Assembly: GCF_015624505.1 (NCBI RefSeq)
Contig: NZ_CP061379.1
Coordinates: 4,836,001-4,900,000 of the forward strand
Direction of reading: 5' to 3'
DNA length: 64,000 bases
Origin: Bradyrhizobium commune
Lineage (GTDB): Bacteria > Pseudomonadota > Alphaproteobacteria > Rhizobiales > Xanthobacteraceae
Shown: positions 60,788 through 64,000 of the stretch, one piece after another
Numbering within the stretch: the first letter of the stretch is position 1
How the letters are laid out: every line of letters begins with the position of its first letter
Position numbers and translations under genes: made by a program
The notes under the pieces: generated by a model
What the model was told of the DNA's origin: nothing
Seen by the model: only the letters and a program-made list of their open reading frames with translations
Databases searched by the model: none

Positions 60788-61532
60788 GACACGCGCCCTT
60801 ATTCTGGGCGGAACAGCCGATGCGAGCCTGCTCGCAGCGGAGATCGCGCGCGCGCGTATCGAGGCCGTCTATTCCTATGGCGGCCGCACCCGCGCGCCGG
60901 CCGATCAGCCGCTGCCGACCCGTATCGGTGGCTTTGGCGGCGTGAGCGGGCTTGCCGACTACATCCGCAGTGAAGGCATCACCCATGTGATCGACGCAAC
61001 GCATCCCTTCGCTGCCGAGATGAGCCGTAACACCGTTGAAGCGTGCACGGAAACCGGCACGCCATTGATTGCTCTCGAGCGAGCGCCCTGGACCAGAGCG
61101 CCGGATGACAGGTGGATCGAGGTCGCTGATCTCAGCGCCGCGGCGGCCGCTCTTCCCGAGTCGGCGGCAAAAGTGTTCCTCGCCATCGGGCGCCAGCACA
61201 TAGCGCCGTTCGCAAGCAAGTCGCAACATGCCTACACGCTGCGGTTCGTCGATCCGCCTGAAACGGCCCTGCCCTTCGCAGCCGATGTCATCGTGTCGCG
61301 CGGACCGTTCACGCTCGACGGCGAACTCGAGATGATGCGCGCACGCGGCATTGCATGGATCGTCGCTCGCAATTCCGGCGGCGATGGCGCACGCGCGAAA
61401 ATCGACGCCGCCCGCACGCTCGGCCTTTCCGTGATCATGATCTCGCGACCGAAACTGCCCGAGCGGCAGCGGGTGGAGAGCGTCGTCGCCGTGATGCAGT
61501 GGCTCGGTCATCGCACGCCTCTCGGCGCATAG
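60786..61532 (+). CDS. cobK: Precorrin-6A reductase, encoded opposite to the cob operon
   Basis: A 248-residue reductase. The ATG at 60786 gives MTRALILGGTADASLLAAEI; the frame open to 59820 inside cobL is rejected. GRTRAPADQPLPTRIGGFGG, GITHVIDATHPFAAEMSRN and IVARNSGGDGARAKIDAART are CobK/CbiJ signatures. It reduces precorrin-6A to precorrin-6B with NADPH. It lies on the plus strand between leftward cobJ and cobL: its start overlaps that of cobL by 2 bp and its 3' end overlaps that of cobJ by 25 bp. Its promoter must lie inside cobL. Confidence 0.95.
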   Translation: MTRALILGGTADASLLAAEIARARIEAVYSYGGRTRAPADQPLPTRIGGFGGVSGLADYIRSEGITHVIDATHPFAAEMSRNTVEACTETGTPLIALERAPWTRAPDDRWIEVADLSAAAAALPESAAKVFLAIGRQHIAPFASKSQHAYTLRFVDPPETALPFAADVIVSRGPFTLDGELEMMRARGIAWIVARNSGGDGARAKIDAARTLGLSVIMISRPKLPERQRVESVVAVMQWLGHRTPLGA

Positions 61533-62242
61533 ACCCAGCGGGCGATGCGGCGCGTCTGCGAATTGCCGATGATCACGAGTGTGCGCATGTCGGCCATCTC
61601 GGGCCGTGCTTCATTCAGGGTGACCGTCTCGATCTTCTCATCGGCCGCGCTGATGGCGCGCGCGAAGATGACGAGGCGCTCACCACAGCCGGCTTCCTTC
61701 AGCACTGCGAGTGCACGGCCAAATCCTTCCGGCCGGCTCGCTGAGCGCGGATTGTACAGCGAAATGGCAAAATCGGCTTCGGCCGCGAGCCGCAGGCGCT
61801 TCTCGATCACCGCCCAGGGCTTGAGATTATCCGAGAGATTGATCGCGCAAAAATCATGGCCGAGCGGAGCGCCAGCCCGCGCGGCGGCCGCCAACATCGC
61901 CGTGATGCCCGGCAGCACGCGGATTGGCAGCGCCTGATATTGCGGCGCCTGTTCGAGCGCCTCGAACACAGCCGACGCCATCGCGAACACGCCGGGGTCG
62001 CCGGAGGACACGACGACGACCTGACCGCCTTCAGCCGCAAGCCGCAGGGCCTCGGCTGCCCGCTGCAGCTCTTCGCGATTGTCCGATGGATGCAAGGTGA
62101 GACCGGGACGCGGCGCAACACGTGCGACATAGGGCGCGTATCCCAAAATATCGGTCGCAGCAGCAAGCGCAGCGGAGACCTCCGGCGTCACCAGCGCGTC
62201 ACTGCCGGGCCCGAGGCCCGCGATGGTCAGCGTGCCCGTCAT
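61508..62242 (-). CDS. cobJ: Precorrin-3B C17-methyltransferase
   Basis: A 244-residue methyltransferase. It opens LTIAGLGPGSDALVTPEVSA, then ATDILGYAPYVARV, VVVVSSGDPGVFAMASAVFE, VLPGITAMLAAAARAGAPLG and HDFCAINLSDNLKPWAVIE, all typical of CobJ/CbiH. It methylates C-17 and drives ring contraction. The start overlaps cobI by 4 bp; the end overlaps the convergent cobK end. Confidence 0.96.
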   Translation of the reverse strand: MTGTLTIAGLGPGSDALVTPEVSAALAAATDILGYAPYVARVAPRPGLTLHPSDNREELQRAAEALRLAAEGGQVVVVSSGDPGVFAMASAVFEALEQAPQYQALPIRVLPGITAMLAAAARAGAPLGHDFCAINLSDNLKPWAVIEKRLRLAAEADFAISLYNPRSASRPEGFGRALAVLKEAGCGERLVIFARAISAADEKIETVTLNEARPEMADMRTLVIIGNSQTRRIARWVYAPRGVR

Positions 62243-62970
62243 TCGGCGGCGTCCAGATGCCGGCCTTTACCGTGCACCAGTACGATCGCGAAATAGGGAC
62301 ACTCGGTGGCGTCGATATCGGCGAGCCGCGCCACGCGCTCGCCCGGCATGGTGCCGCGCTCGACCAGCCATGCATCGTTCAGCCGGCCGGCGGCGGCGAG
62401 CGCGCGCCGCACTTTGGCGAGATTGCGGCCGGTCTTCATGATGACCAGCGCATCGGAATCGCGCATGCGCCGTTCGAGCTCGTCCTCGGCGAGCGTGCCC
62501 GCCAGCACCGTCGTCACGTCGTCGCCGAGCGCGATCGGCTGGCCGACCGCGTTCCAGCAGCCGACCATGCCGGGAATGCCGGCGATCACCTCGATCTCGA
62601 CGCGGCCTTGCAGGCGCGTGTGCAGATGCATGAAGGAGCCGTAGAAATAAGGATCGCCCTCGCAGAGCACGACGACATCGACCGCGCGCGAAAGCCGCGC
62701 CAGCCGCTCGGCCCATTCGTCGTAGAAGCCGGCCAGCAGCTGGACGTATTCGGCGCTGTCGAAGGCGATCTCCGTGGTGACCGGATATTCCATGGGATTT
62801 TCGGTGACGTCGGCAGCCAGCATGCCCTCGACGATGCGCCGCGCCTGACCGGGCCGGCCCTTCTTGCGGAAATAGGCGACGTGCTTTGCCCCACGCACCG
62901 TGCGATCGGCGCGCACGCTCATCAGATCGGGATCGCCGGGACCGAGACCGCAGCAGATGATGCGTCCCAT
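62239..62970 (-). CDS. cobI: Precorrin-2 C20-methyltransferase
   Basis: A 243-residue methyltransferase. It opens GRIICCGLGPGDPDLMSVRA, with VAYFRKKGRPGQARRI, VVLCEGDPYFYGSFMHLHTR and VIAGIPGMVGCWNAVGQPI. The start at 62970 is 2 bp after the cobH stop; the frame is open further but overlaps cobH. It makes precorrin-3A. Confidence 0.96.
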   Translation of the reverse strand: MGRIICCGLGPGDPDLMSVRADRTVRGAKHVAYFRKKGRPGQARRIVEGMLAADVTENPMEYPVTTEIAFDSAEYVQLLAGFYDEWAERLARLSRAVDVVVLCEGDPYFYGSFMHLHTRLQGRVEIEVIAGIPGMVGCWNAVGQPIALGDDVTTVLAGTLAEDELERRMRDSDALVIMKTGRNLAKVRRALAAAGRLNDAWLVERGTMPGERVARLADIDATECPYFAIVLVHGKGRHLDAAE

Positions 62971-62972
62971 CG

Positions 62973-63602
62973 CTATTCGCTCCGGCTCGCCAACGCATTC
63001 ACGGCGGCAACTGTGATCGCGGAGCCGCCGAGGCGACCCTCGACTGTCAGCGCCGGGACCGGCGGATCGGCCATCAGCGCGGCCTTGGATTCGGCGGCGC
63101 CGACGAAGCCGACCGGGCAGCCGATGATGGCCGCCGGCCGCGGACAGTCGCGATCTTCCAGCATGTTGAGCAGATGAAACAGCGCGGTCGGCGCATTGCC
63201 GATCGCAACGATCGCGCCGTCGAGATGCGGCCGCCACAGCTCGAGCGCCGCGGCCGAGCGGGTGTTGCGCATGGATTGCGCCAGCGCGGGCACGACAGCG
63301 TCGCCGAGCGTGCAGAACACGACATTGTCGGCGGGCAGCCGGGCGCGCGTGATTCCCTCCGAGACCATGCGCGCGTCGCACAGGATCGGCGCGCCCTTCT
63401 GCAAGGCGGCGCGCGCGGCGGTCGCCATGCCGGGGGTGAAGCGGATGTGCGCCTCGAGGCCCACCATGCCTGCAGCATGGATCATCCGCACCACGACCTG
63501 CTCCTCGTCCGGCGTGAAGCGCGCCAGATCGGCTTCGGCACGGATGGTCGCAAAGGACTGGCGATAGATCGCCGCACCGTCGGTTTCGTAAGTGTGCGGC
63601 AT
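62973..63602 (-). CDS. cobH: Precorrin-8X methylmutase
   Basis: A 209-residue CobH. It contains YETDGAAIYRQSFATIRAEA, VVRMIHAAGMVGLEAHIRF with the catalytic histidine in MIHAAG, and IVAIGNAPTALFHLLNMLED and PAAIIGCPVGFVGAAESKAA. It moves the C-11 methyl group to C-12, giving hydrogenobyrinate. The ATG overlaps the cobG stop by one base (TGATG). Confidence 0.96.
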   Translation of the reverse strand: MPHTYETDGAAIYRQSFATIRAEADLARFTPDEEQVVVRMIHAAGMVGLEAHIRFTPGMATAARAALQKGAPILCDARMVSEGITRARLPADNVVFCTLGDAVVPALAQSMRNTRSAAALELWRPHLDGAIVAIGNAPTALFHLLNMLEDRDCPRPAAIIGCPVGFVGAAESKAALMADPPVPALTVEGRLGGSAITVAAVNALASRSE

Positions 63603-64000
63603 CAGTGCCCTCCCGTCAGGATGGAGGGATCGCCGACGATATCATCTCGGCTCAGGCCGCGCAGGATCGGCTCATCCCGCGTCGAGCCGTTCCGGACAAG
63701 ATCGAAGCCGACGCTGGTCGCAACCAGTGTCACCGCGGATGCGCCGGAGCGGGCGCAGCCCTTGGCACAACCGGACACATGCAGCCGGGTATCGAGCGCA
63801 ATGCGCGGCGCGAGCGCCGCCGCCAACGCGCGCGTATCGGCGTGCGCTTCGCGGCAGCGCGGAGCACCGCTGCACGCTATGACCCGCAATGCGGGGTCAT
63901 AGGGCTCGGTGATGAGGCCCGCCCCACTTGGCATCTCGCGCTTGTCTTCGCTGAGCACCATCCGCCACGGCGTCATGCGCAGTGCATGCCCGGAGCCGGA
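63602..64000 (-). CDS. cobG: Precorrin-3B synthase, C-terminal part (start beyond the window)
   Basis: The minus-strand frame is open from the window edge at 64000 to a stop at 63602 (132 codons). It has the 4Fe-4S/sirohaem cysteine set of the nitrite/sulfite reductase family: ACSGAPRCREAHADT (C-x5-C) and HVSGCAKGCARSGAS (C-x3-C). CobG is the oxygen-dependent precorrin-3B synthase, the marker of the aerobic pathway. The remainder and the operon promoter, possibly with another cobalamin riboswitch, lie to the right of the window. Confidence 0.93.
   Translation of the reverse strand, partial: SGSGHALRMTPWRMVLSEDKREMPSGAGLITEPYDPALRVIACSGAPRCREAHADTRALAAALAPRIALDTRLHVSGCAKGCARSGASAVTLVATSVGFDLVRNGSTRDEPILRGLSRDDIVGDPSILTGGH

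Overview
The window looks like chromosomal DNA of a high-GC alphaproteobacterium, most likely Bradyrhizobium or a close relative. The reasons are strong G/C bias at third codon positions, tightly overlapped operons (ATGA, GTGA and TGATG junctions), a large set of solute importers, the aerobic (CobG/CobF type) cobalamin pathway, and intergenic palindromes of the kind scattered through rhizobial genomes. No tRNA, rRNA or CRISPR array is visible. The species call is inference.

Region A (1-42.6 kb) is a catabolic supercluster. It holds five ABC importer types: a peptide-type permease and binding protein at the left edge, a polar amino-acid-type system at 17.3-19.6 kb with an orphan paralogous binding protein at 31.2 kb, a NitT/TauT-type system at 34.3-36.9 kb, and a PotABCD-type system at 38.7-42.6 kb. 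Among them lie two dihydropyrimidinase/hydantoinase-like amidohydrolases, a D-carbamoylase-like nitrilase, HyuA/HyuB, three Asp/Glu-racemase-fold proteins with different catalytic cysteine sets, three DapA-like lyases, an aminotransferase, an acyl-CoA ligase, two CoA-transferases, two acyl-CoA dehydrogenases, three MaoC-type proteins and a tandem tautomerase. LysR, LacI and GntR regulators sit at divergent promoters. The simplest reading is uptake of cyclic amides or imides (hydantoin, dihydropyrimidine or lactam-like), ring opening, decarbamoylation, and CoA-dependent breakdown of the carbon skeleton. The substrate is unknown.

Region B (42.6-47.9 kb) is a patchwork with weaker GC bias: an HxlR regulator, an EthD-like protein, a thioesterase, a GNAT acetyltransferase, a MaoC protein and an EamA transporter. 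It contains a nuclease-gene remnant and an internally deleted copy of the EamA gene. A degenerate inverted repeat flanks it, so it looks like a rearranged acquired insert.

Region C (47.9-49.7 kb) holds a hydroxyisourate hydrolase gene and a divergent MFS transporter gene, separated by palindromic repeats.

Region D (49.9-64 kb) is devoted to cobalamin. A cobalamin riboswitch precedes a TonB-dependent receptor gene followed by a PepSY membrane protein gene. Divergent from it is cobC, then the long leftward operon cobG-H-I-J-(K)-L-E-M-B-A-F-T, which enters from the right edge. cobK is encoded on the opposite strand inside this operon, and its start codon overlaps that of cobL.
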